A DNA stretch of 7,847 nucleotides from Candidatus Cloacimonadota bacterium (GTDB taxonomy: Bacteria; Cloacimonadota; Cloacimonadia; Cloacimonadales; TCS61). Every line of letters starts with the position of its first letter. Positions within the stretch are counted from its first letter, which is position 1. The position numbers were made by a program, and so were the translations under genes. Below the pieces are notes generated by a model that did not search any database, was not told the DNA's origin, and saw only the letters and a list, made by a program, of their open reading frames with translations. The stretch is from assembly GCA_016931665.1 (NCBI GenBank), contig JAFGEH010000026.1, forward strand, positions 1 through 7,847. The letters run 5' to 3'. This document shows, piece after piece, positions 1 to 5,990 of this stretch.

Positions 1-1026
1 CAGGTGGATATTGACCGCATTTTAATCGAACTGGATGGTACAAAGAACAAACAAAAATTTGGAGCTAACGCCATTCTGGGAATCTCACTGGCCTGTGCCC
101 GGGCTGCTGCCGATGAACAGGAATTACCCCTTTACCGCTATCTGGGGGGCACCAATGCCAGGCTCCTGCCCGTTCCCATGTCGAATATCCTGAACGGAGG
201 CAAGCATGCAGATAACAATGTGGATTTACAGGAATTCATGGTTATGCCCCTGGGAGCCCGGAGCTTCCGGCAGGCCCTGCAGATGAATGCGGAGATCTTT
301 CATGCCCTGAAAAGCCACCTGAAAAAGAATGGATATAGAACCGCTGTGGGAGATGAAGGAGGTTTCGCACCCGATCTGAAATCCAACGAAGAAGCACTGC
401 AGGTAATTATGAAAGCCATTGATATAGCAGGCTATAAAGCGGGAGAAGATGTCTTTATCGCATTGGATCCGGCGTCTTCGGAATTCTATCATGATGGAAA
501 ATATGTTCTCAGGGCTGAAAAAGCTTCTCTTTCTTCTGCTGAGATGGTTTCCTTCTATGAGAATCTTGTTGCTAAATACCCTATTATTTCCATCGAGGAC
601 GGTTTAGCTGAAGATGATTGGGCAGGATGGCAGCTGATGAACCAGAAAATGGGAGGGAAGATCCAGATTGTCGGTGATGATATTTTTGTTACCAATGTGG
701 AAAGGCTGCAACGGGGGATCAGGGAGAAATCTGCTAATTCCATCCTGATAAAACTCAATCAGATAGGCACTTTATCCGAAACCCTTGATACAATAGAGAT
801 GGCCAGAACCGCTGGCTTCACAACTGTTATCTCTCACAGAAGCGGTGAGACCTGCGATACATTCATTTCCGATCTGGCGGTAGCCGTTAATGCGGGACAG
901 ATAAAAACAGGCTCTCTCTGCCGTAGTGAAAGGATTGCCAAATATAATCAGCTGTTAAGAATTGAAGAGGAGCTGGGTGATTCTGCCCGATTCATCGGAG
1001 AAGAAATATTCTATAATTTAAAATAA
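1..1026 (+). CDS. eno: Enolase (phosphopyruvate hydratase), 5'-truncated by window edge
   Basis: Cytoplasmic glycolytic and gluconeogenic enzyme that interconverts 2-phosphoglycerate and phosphoenolpyruvate using Mg2+. The reading frame is open from base 1, and its first residues match E. coli enolase from about Gln87, so about 86 N-terminal residues lie outside the window; the GTG at base 4 is not a real start. Visible hallmarks, numbering the first codon as residue 1, are: NGGKHADNN (about 65-73) and LQEF with its active-site Glu (about 76-79); VGDEGGF with Glu119; ALDPA with Asp156; SIEDG with Glu199; VGDD (224-227), which together give the Mg2+ ligands; catalytic Lys251 in LIKLNQ; SHRSGET (278-284); and Lys302 in GQIKTGS. 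The C-terminal KYNQLLRIEEEL is canonical. Two cysteines near the active site, Cys285 and Cys307, stand where Glu and Ser are usual. The gene ends at TAA 1024-1026, with no clear terminator hairpin after it. The family identification is secure. Confidence 0.98.
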   Translation, partial: QVDIDRILIELDGTKNKQKFGANAILGISLACARAAADEQELPLYRYLGGTNARLLPVPMSNILNGGKHADNNVDLQEFMVMPLGARSFRQALQMNAEIFHALKSHLKKNGYRTAVGDEGGFAPDLKSNEEALQVIMKAIDIAGYKAGEDVFIALDPASSEFYHDGKYVLRAEKASLSSAEMVSFYENLVAKYPIISIEDGLAEDDWAGWQLMNQKMGGKIQIVGDDIFVTNVERLQRGIREKSANSILIKLNQIGTLSETLDTIEMARTAGFTTVISHRSGETCDTFISDLAVAVNAGQIKTGSLCRSERIAKYNQLLRIEEELGDSARFIGEEIFYNLK

Positions 1027-1155
1027 AAAACTGAATGGAAAAGATTTCGATACGAAGATAACAATTGGGGAGATCTTAATCCACAAGTAGTCGCATAATA
1101 AAGAAACTCAGATTCAACCAGAAAAGCTGGGGGTTATTTCAGATTTGAAGTTGAA

Positions 1156-1163
1156 GAGAGGTG
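1156..1163 (+). promoter_or_regulatory. Ribosome binding site of the lipoprotein gene
   Basis: The purine-rich GAGAGGTG contains AGGTG and ends four bases before ATG 1168. This fixes the start of the lipoprotein gene and makes its short signal peptide complete. The 141-base gap upstream holds no convincing terminator or promoter. A CATAAT at 1094-1099 resembles a -10 box but has no well-spaced -35 partner. Confidence 0.7.
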
Positions 1164-1167
1164 AAGC

Positions 1168-1788
1168 ATGAGAATAGTAATATTTTCCCTGATAGCGGTT
1201 ATCGTGCTGGGTTGCAGTACTGAAGGTGAAATCAGGGTGATCAATTATAGTGAACATCCGGTATATTTCAATATTCAGAATCATGATTATGTCTTGCCTG
1301 GGGTTTCCGGGAATTCAGTAGAGGGTACGGCTAAAACGATTTCAGTTGATACGGGTAGCGGTTTTTTCTTCCTGGGCGGCGAGAGTAAAAGTGTTGAGTT
1401 ACATCTGGAGGGAGAGACAGCCCTGTTAAGAATTATGAATGCGGAAGGGCAATGGGAATATTTCGTTAATACCATTCAACTGGTTGAACCCAGACAAACT
1501 ACAAAAGTCCGGGTTTATCCGACCCATGCGGGAATAATCGTGGTTAACATGTGTGAAACAGGCACGATCAGTGAAGTCGCTGCTTCTAAAAATAACAGTA
1601 ATTTTATTCCTGTAATCGATTATGATATCCCTCCGGGAGATTCCGCCTGGAGCAGACTGCAAGCTTCCACTCCTGAACAAATTGTTGTTTATGTTATCAG
1701 AATTGTAATGGATAATTACGAAGTATATGAATTCTATCCGGAAGAATTATTCAAAGATCAGCAGTATCGCCTTCCAGTGTATTTCTAA
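1168..1788 (+). CDS. Predicted outer-membrane lipoprotein of unknown function, 206 aa
   Basis: Residues 1-15 form a very short signal peptide (Arg2, then the hydrophobic core IVIFSLIAVIVL), ending in a lipobox VLG-Cys16. Signal peptidase II should cut before Cys16, which is then lipidated. Ser17 at +2 does not act as an inner-membrane retention signal under the E. coli rule, so outer-membrane sorting is likely. The mature part has alternating polar and hydrophobic stretches typical of beta-sandwich proteins. It looks like two halves: about 20-110 and about 120-206. In the second half, a 'VVN' strand, an IPPG turn (about 154-157) and a YVIRI strand (about 175-179) loosely recall small Ig-like secreted domains; that is inference only. 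There is one Cys besides the lipid Cys (about 128) and no catalytic motif that I recognise. It lies 141 bases after eno and converges on the minus-strand operon. The gene is clearly real; its function is unknown. Confidence 0.85.
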   Translation: MRIVIFSLIAVIVLGCSTEGEIRVINYSEHPVYFNIQNHDYVLPGVSGNSVEGTAKTISVDTGSGFFFLGGESKSVELHLEGETALLRIMNAEGQWEYFVNTIQLVEPRQTTKVRVYPTHAGIIVVNMCETGTISEVAASKNNSNFIPVIDYDIPPGDSAWSRLQASTPEQIVVYVIRIVMDNYEVYEFYPEELFKDQQYRLPVYF

Positions 1789-1789
1789 T

Positions 1790-1821
1790 AAAAAAACGGC
1801 CGGATTCGGAAAGAATCCGGC
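1790..1821 (-). terminator. Rho-independent terminator of the minus-strand operon
   Basis: A perfect 9-bp GC-rich stem pairs GCCGGATTC (1799-1807) with GAATCCGGC (1813-1821) around a 5-base loop (1808-1812). On the minus strand the stem is followed, after CG, by seven consecutive T (complement of A1790-A1796), which is the classic intrinsic terminator layout. It lies 25 bases beyond the TAG stop of the 374-residue gene. On the plus strand the hairpin lacks a T-run, so it is at most a weak stop for the lipoprotein transcript. Confidence 0.92.
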
Positions 1822-1845
1822 AGCCCGCTATAATTCCCTAAAGCC

Positions 1846-2970
1846 CTATTCTTCAATAACTTCTACATTAGCCCGCGGAATAATGACTTTCTCGCCATTT
1901 TCCAGCTCAGCTTCCAGAACGCGGACAAGGGTTTCACTTTCAACCGGAACAAGCTTCTCAGGCAATCCGGTAACTTTACCTATTATTCCGAAATTTGGCT
2001 GGCGGATCACCCGGATTGTTGTCCCAATCTCCAGTAACGACATCTTTGATTCCGCTACGGTAAGATCTTCTTTTTTAAATTCCAGCGGAATGATGATCTC
2101 GGGGCGCATAACCCCGGCTCTGATCTGCGTTTTACCATGTACAGAAGTGCGATGTCCATTGAACCTTTTTAATAAAGCATAAGTTTTTTCAGCCATTTTG
2201 ATTTCGCCAAAACCTTCTGTAACAATAATGGTGATGCCAATATCTTCGTGTCCGGTTATGGCAACGCCAATATTGTAACCCAGGAGTACTTTCAGATCAT
2301 GATCATCAATGCCTCCGGAAATAATGGCCGCAACGCCTGACTGAATTGCTTTTTTGATAACATCATAAGTAACAAGTGAACCCAGAACAATTACTTTCCC
2401 ACGGCAGGATTCATTAATTTTCTGGGTTGTGACTATCTCATCCGGTGCTTCTGCGATCATCATTATCTCACCAGTGGTTTCTCCGCCAACTCCGAAAATA
2501 CCCTGGATATAAGCGGATTTGTTTTCAATTATAACTCCTTCATTCTCAATAATATCTACCACTAATCCGTCCATAAAAGCCTTGATCTGGACTGGGATCC
2601 TGGGTTCCCGCAATAACATCTGCCCAGTAATAGAGGATATATTTTCAACTTCACCTTCGATCGGGGACTTGACCACGGTTTTAAACATACCAAGGAATCC
2701 TCTGGTTTCCGCCATAGTCTGCCCTTTCTTTAGTATATCGCCTTCTTTGACCCGCAAATAGTCCTTCAGAATATTGGCAGTTACACCTAATTTATTGGCA
2801 AGATTAAAAGGGACAACTTTACCGGGAAGAAGAGTTTCTGCCACCAGATCTTCGGCCTTAACCTGATCACCTTTCTTCACTAGAACGTCACCTTTCAAAG
2901 GCAGAATTCTATCTTTTCTCAGTACAATGCTACCTGTAATGGTTAAACCCGGGGAATATGCTTGTGCCAT
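1846..2970 (-). CDS. Uncharacterised MutL-partner protein: barrel-sandwich N-terminus plus KOW-like C-terminus, 374 aa
   Basis: I recognise no named family function. The N-terminal third reads as two lipoyl/biotinyl-like barrel-sandwich segments. One is GDVLVKKGDQVKAEDLV (about 27-43) and the second is VKEGDILKKGQ (about 74-84), running to KSPIEGEVENISSITGQ (about 101-117). No MKM or DKA-type attachment lysine is visible, so this is probably a structural or docking fold and not a swinging arm. Residues about 156-167 are glycine-rich (QGIFGVGGETTG). Residues about 190-255 look like an alpha/beta domain (KVIVLGSLVTYDVIKKAI, then a GG at 219-220). The C-terminus (about 316-373) is SH3/KOW-like: GTTIRVIRQPNFGIIGKV, then NGEKVIIPRANVEVI, similar in style to NusG/Spt5 KOW domains. 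The gene follows the MutL-family gene by 9 bases and ends the operon. No signal peptide or membrane segment is present, so it is probably cytoplasmic. From memory, similar proteins sit beside MutL-family ATPases in other anaerobes and Chloroflexi; this was not checked. Confidence 0.85.
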   Translation of the reverse strand: MAQAYSPGLTITGSIVLRKDRILPLKGDVLVKKGDQVKAEDLVAETLLPGKVVPFNLANKLGVTANILKDYLRVKEGDILKKGQTMAETRGFLGMFKTVVKSPIEGEVENISSITGQMLLREPRIPVQIKAFMDGLVVDIIENEGVIIENKSAYIQGIFGVGGETTGEIMMIAEAPDEIVTTQKINESCRGKVIVLGSLVTYDVIKKAIQSGVAAIISGGIDDHDLKVLLGYNIGVAITGHEDIGITIIVTEGFGEIKMAEKTYALLKRFNGHRTSVHGKTQIRAGVMRPEIIIPLEFKKEDLTVAESKMSLLEIGTTIRVIRQPNFGIIGKVTGLPEKLVPVESETLVRVLEAELENGEKVIIPRANVEVIEE

Positions 2971-2975
2971 GATTG

Positions 2976-2980
2976 CCTCC
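2976..2980 (-). promoter_or_regulatory. Ribosome binding site of the 374-aa gene, touching the MutL stop codon
   Basis: A perfect GGAGG lies five bases before ATG (2970-2968). Its first G is the last base of the TAG stop (2982-2980) of the upstream MutL-family gene. This arrangement supports translational coupling of the two genes and fixes the start. Confidence 0.8.
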
Positions 2981-4845
2981 TATTCCAGTATAGATTCGGG
3001 GTATGCCTGTAATTCCCGCATCCATTTTTTTAATAATGGGATTCTCTCCTGGGCAGAAGACGGAAGAGAGAAGGGCTGCCTTCCCCTGGTATCCAGGATT
3101 AAGCCAACAACACCGCCATGCAGATCGGTTATTATCTCCTGATTCTTACCTTCGCCCAAGTCCAGACCGCGTCCTGGTTTTAAGGTTGCCCGGGCGGTTT
3201 CGCCCACTCCCAGCGGGATCAGTTTTAATTCTCCAAAAAGTAATTCTTCTTCATATGTTTCGCCATCAGGTAATTCAATTTTGGCTGTCAGGGCTGTTTT
3301 CCCGGGTTTTATCTTACCGACGGGAGCTACACAGGTGCCGAGGTAGATCAGGCAGTCTTTCTCAAAAACTTCGGTGGCAGCTTGCTCGCTGATTTCAGCC
3401 AGTACTCCTAATTGGGGCATCATGAAAATGCTATCCACTGCCAGGCGGGTAATGCCTTCGGGCAGGAAAGCATCAATCAGCATCATGGCGGATTGATTAC
3501 GACGAGGAGCATGGGATAGGACACCTCCGCTTCCAACCAGCAGGTCAAGTGACATCATGTTAACGATAGTTTCACCGGAAACTGATTGTGAAAAGGCATC
3601 AGCAATTTCTCTCTTTCTTTGACTACCCTTCAGGCTAGCTGCAAATTCAATATGCTGAATAAAGGCATATTTGAGAGCTTCCTTGGCAATTGCCTGTTCG
3701 AGAACCAGCTCTTCCAGCTGCTGGGGTATAGTTGTAGGACGAATCATTTTGTTCTTAATCATGTTGCGAAGGTTAGACTCATCTATCTTAAAAGGAACCC
3801 AGCGGATAATATTTTCCAGACCTGCTGTAGCCAGAACATTGGAAATGCTGTAACTCATCCCGAGATTAGCACTAACTGTTCTGTTAAAGATGAAATCTTT
3901 GGTGAATACCGAAAAAATATCGGTAGTCGCTCCGCCGATATCAACTCCCAGTACTTCAATATCATTACGCCGGGCAATTGTCTGCATGATATTACCAACT
4001 GCTGCCGGAGTGGGCATTATGGGTATGTTCTGCATCTTGCCATTGATCGGACCAACGGTCCAGGACATTAAATCATTATATCCGGGTGCCTGGGCCATCA
4101 CATGCTCCATGAACAAATCATGGATCTTATCCCGGGCTGGTCCCAGATTCTCTTCTTCCAGAGTTGGTCTCAGGTTTTCGGTGATGATCAGATCGACTTT
4201 TTCGGCCAAAGTTTCCTTGATGACATCCACAGCTTTATTATTGCCGGCATAAATGATGGGCAATTTATAGCTGGAACCCAATCTTGGTTTGGGATCAGCT
4301 GCTGCAACCAGTTCAGCCATTTCAACTACATGTTTGGTTGTTCCTCCGTCAACTCCCCCAGCCATGAGGATCATATCCGGCCTCAGCTGGCGAATGCGTT
4401 CGATCTTCTCATAATTGGCTCGTTTGTCGTTGCTGGCAATCAGGTCCATGACAATTGCACCTGCTCCCAGAGCTGCTCTTTCGGCACTTTCCCCAGTCAT
4501 CTTGGCAACTACCCCAGTTACCATCATCTGTAGACCACCACCAGCGCTGCTGGTGGAAACATAGGCATTAACGCCATTATCATCCGAAGTGATATTGATC
4601 TTGCCATCCTTAAGCAATTTGATGGATGGATCATTATATTTAAGATGAACGAGCTCCTCAAGCTCGGTAACGGCGTTAATAACACCTTTGGTTACATCGT
4701 TGAGTGGTTTCTCCACAGTAGTTGGAGCTTCCCCCCGAACAGTCTGCCGGTATTCTCCATCAATATATTCTATGAGAATTGACTTGGTGGTGGTACTTCC
4801 ACAGTCGGTTGCAACAATTCTCCTCAAAGTCTGAGCATCGCTCAT
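2980..4845 (-). CDS. MutL/GlmL-family ASKHA ATPase, B12-mutase-associated, 621 aa
   Basis: Member of the 'glutamate mutase L' family (unrelated to the mismatch-repair protein MutL), cytoplasmic ASKHA-fold ATPases found with adenosylcobalamin-dependent carbon-skeleton and amino mutases and thought to reactivate or load them. Visible motifs: phosphate-1 loop ATDCGSTTTK (12-21); MAGGVDGGTT (161-170); phosphate-2 loop GVDIGGATTD (300-309), with its DIGG core; adenosine motif LVGSGGVLSHAP (436-447). The conserved nucleotide-binding residues look intact, so it should be active. The GlmL proteins I recall are about 460 residues; the extra about 120-150 residues at the C-terminus (about 490-621) form a separate region rich in beta-type sequence, with KPGKTALTAKIELPDG and a KPGRGLDLGEG turn. 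The start is well supported by GGAGG at 4851-4855. It lies between two unknown genes (gaps of 23 and 9 bases). No mutase subunit is encoded in the window, so the substrate enzyme is unknown; glutamate, lysine or ornithine mutases are candidates. Confidence 0.93.
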   Translation of the reverse strand: MSDAQTLRRIVATDCGSTTTKSILIEYIDGEYRQTVRGEAPTTVEKPLNDVTKGVINAVTELEELVHLKYNDPSIKLLKDGKINITSDDNGVNAYVSTSSAGGGLQMMVTGVVAKMTGESAERAALGAGAIVMDLIASNDKRANYEKIERIRQLRPDMILMAGGVDGGTTKHVVEMAELVAAADPKPRLGSSYKLPIIYAGNNKAVDVIKETLAEKVDLIITENLRPTLEEENLGPARDKIHDLFMEHVMAQAPGYNDLMSWTVGPINGKMQNIPIMPTPAAVGNIMQTIARRNDIEVLGVDIGGATTDIFSVFTKDFIFNRTVSANLGMSYSISNVLATAGLENIIRWVPFKIDESNLRNMIKNKMIRPTTIPQQLEELVLEQAIAKEALKYAFIQHIEFAASLKGSQRKREIADAFSQSVSGETIVNMMSLDLLVGSGGVLSHAPRRNQSAMMLIDAFLPEGITRLAVDSIFMMPQLGVLAEISEQAATEVFEKDCLIYLGTCVAPVGKIKPGKTALTAKIELPDGETYEEELLFGELKLIPLGVGETARATLKPGRGLDLGEGKNQEIITDLHGGVVGLILDTRGRQPFSLPSSAQERIPLLKKWMRELQAYPESILE

Positions 4846-4850
4846 AACTT

Positions 4851-4855
4851 CCTCC
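4851..4855 (-). promoter_or_regulatory. Ribosome binding site of the MutL-family gene
   Basis: A perfect GGAGG lies five bases before ATG (4845-4843), inside the 23-base gap after the 127-residue gene. It is much stronger than anything upstream of the four preceding complete or partial genes in the block, which suggests higher translation of the ATPase. Confidence 0.8.
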
Positions 4856-4868
4856 GTTTATATGTTTT

Positions 4869-5252
4869 TCAAGAATTTTTATCGGGGAACGATTTCCGGG
4901 ATTTAAACCATTGCTTAAATCTTTTCCATCTGCGTTTTTTTCGTATCTTCATCTGCTGCCTTTCTTCCCGGTGTGTTTCTTCATCCAGCTCATCTATTCT
5001 TTTCAGCAGGAGTTTGATATATTCTTCCTTTTCCAGTAAGGCAGCAAATTCCTGGTATTCCTTTGCCTTAAATATCACTTCAGCGAAAGGAGCCAGAAAA
5101 TAAAGGATCTGGCTGCCAATGCCATGCAGAGGCCGCAAAGATTCAATAGTCATCAAAGCTGCCGGTGCCATTCTTTTTCGAACAATATAACGCGAGATCT
5201 TTTCTATGACCTCGGCTGCCCGTTCCGAAGAGATTTCAACTATCATATCCAT
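4869..5252 (-). CDS. Small conserved-looking protein of unknown function upstream of MutL-family gene, 127 aa
   Basis: I do not recognise a named domain. The body is predicted largely helical. Residues 9-27 form an amphipathic helix (ERAAEVIEKISRYIVRKRM). A compact hydrophobic part, PLHGIGSQILYFLAPFAEVIF (about 41-61), is too mixed to be a certain membrane span and could be a membrane-associated hairpin or core helix. A charged helical part with YQEFAALLEKEEYIKLLLKRIDEL (about 66-89) could form a coiled coil. The tail (about 101-122) is strongly basic, rich in Lys, Arg and Trp, and could contact nucleic acid, phospholipid head groups or an acidic partner. ATG 5252 has no Shine-Dalgarno match; the leader is A-rich, with eight A just before the start. 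The in-frame ATG two codons later is an alternative start with no better site. It ends 23 bases before the MutL-family gene, so it probably belongs with it. From memory, similar short proteins occur near MutL genes elsewhere; unverified. Confidence 0.75.
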   Translation of the reverse strand: MDMIVEISSERAAEVIEKISRYIVRKRMAPAALMTIESLRPLHGIGSQILYFLAPFAEVIFKAKEYQEFAALLEKEEYIKLLLKRIDELDEETHREERQQMKIRKKRRWKRFKQWFKSRKSFPDKNS

Positions 5253-5284
5253 AATTTTTTTTACATTCTTTTTTGAGTTAGTTA

Positions 5285-5312
5285 AAATTATCTAAGCACG
5301 TGCTATTGTCAA
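5285..5312 (-). promoter_or_regulatory. Weak candidate promoter with palindrome for the 127-aa/MutL/374-aa sub-operon
   Basis: On the minus strand a consensus TTGACA (5312-5307) is followed by a perfect 10-bp palindrome AGCACGTGCT (5304-5295) and then GATAAT (5292-5287). The spacing is 14 bases to GATAAT, shorter than the usual 17, and other frames of the AT-rich stretch match -10 poorly. The -35 and the palindrome also encode the conserved C-terminal LTIARA of ComF, so chance is a real explanation. It lies at the largest gap in the block (39 bases), where an internal promoter would be expected. Confidence 0.25.
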
Positions 5313-5990
5313 GACATAGATTCGATTGATGCCGTTGTCTTTTAAAAGGTTACTGATAGAATTTACAGTTGCCCCCGTTGTGAAAACATCATCAATTAAG
5401 AGAATATTTTTCTGTTCAAGAGAGTATTTCGGGTTGAGAGAAAAGGCATTACGAACATTCTGCTGTCTCTCACTGCGGTTCAGCCTGGTTTGGGTACCGG
5501 TAAATCTCGTTCGTTTTATCAGATCTTTTATAACAGGCCTGGGGAGCCACCGGGCTACTTCACATGCTAGTAAGAGAGATTGGTTATAACCGCGGGCTCT
5601 CTGCTTCACTTTATGCAGGGGAACGGGTGTGATAATATCGACATCTTCAAAAGGTTCAATTTCGTTCAGATAGTTTCCAATAAATTTCGATAGGTACCTG
5701 GCACATCCGGTAAAATCGTTGTATTTGAGATTATGCAGCAGATTTTGGACAACCATGCTATAAGGAAACAGAGAACGGGCACCATCAAAATAAAAGCGTC
5801 CAGTTGAACAGAGCTGACAGGAATTCCCGGAATCTGGAGAACCACAGACCGGGCAGAAATCTTTGATAAAATTCAATTGGGCTCGGCAGGCAGAGCACAG
5901 CAATTTATCTCCCCCGATTAACGGGGTATTACAATTTATACAGAGTGGAGGAAAGATCAGGTTAATCAAAGCAGGAAGGAAATTCTTCAT
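5292..5990 (-). CDS. comF: ComF family protein (zinc-ribbon plus phosphoribosyltransferase-like domain), 232 aa
   Basis: ComF proteins are cytoplasmic and needed for DNA uptake or processing during natural competence in several bacteria, though the gene is also common where competence is unknown. The N-terminus carries two Cys4 zinc-ribbon motifs: C17-x2-C20 with C32-x2-C35, and C46-x2-C49 with C58-x2-C61. The C-terminal half is a type I PRT-like domain with ITPVPLH (119-125), RARGYNQ (130-136) and the PRPP-binding loop ILLIDDVFTTGAT (196-208), ending in the family-typical LTIARA. The length is normal for the family. ATG 5990 overlaps the pssA stop by four bases (ATGA), which indicates translational coupling; no good Shine-Dalgarno is seen (only TGGAAA nearby). 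No other competence gene is in the window, so its presence here does not show competence. The identification is firm; the cellular role is inferred from the family. Confidence 0.95.
   Translation of the reverse strand: MKNFLPALINLIFPPLCINCNTPLIGGDKLLCSACRAQLNFIKDFCPVCGSPDSGNSCQLCSTGRFYFDGARSLFPYSMVVQNLLHNLKYNDFTGCARYLSKFIGNYLNEIEPFEDVDIITPVPLHKVKQRARGYNQSLLLACEVARWLPRPVIKDLIKRTRFTGTQTRLNRSERQQNVRNAFSLNPKYSLEQKNILLIDDVFTTGATVNSISNLLKDNGINRIYVLTIARA

Noticed and set aside
1037..1056. Small inverted repeat (TTCG/CGAA with a 3-base loop) after eno as a possible terminator.
   Set aside because: The stem is only about five pairs including a wobble and has no T-run, so it is too weak to be called.
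1065..1099. TTGGGG and CATAAT upstream of the lipoprotein gene as a sigma70-type promoter.
   Set aside because: The spacer is 23 bases, far from 17, and no better -35 is present; only the -10-like hexamer is noteworthy.
1727..2182. A 151-codon plus-strand frame spanning the lipoprotein end, the terminator and the 374-aa gene.
   Set aside because: It would read through the terminator hairpin, is Ser/Thr/Pro-biased like an antisense shadow, and has no RBS; the minus-strand gene and the lipoprotein explain the region.
3003..4533. Several long open frames on the plus strand opposite the MutL-family gene (up to 150 codons).
   Set aside because: They lie entirely within a well-supported 621-codon gene with clear ASKHA motifs, overlap each other in different frames, and encode no recognisable protein pattern.
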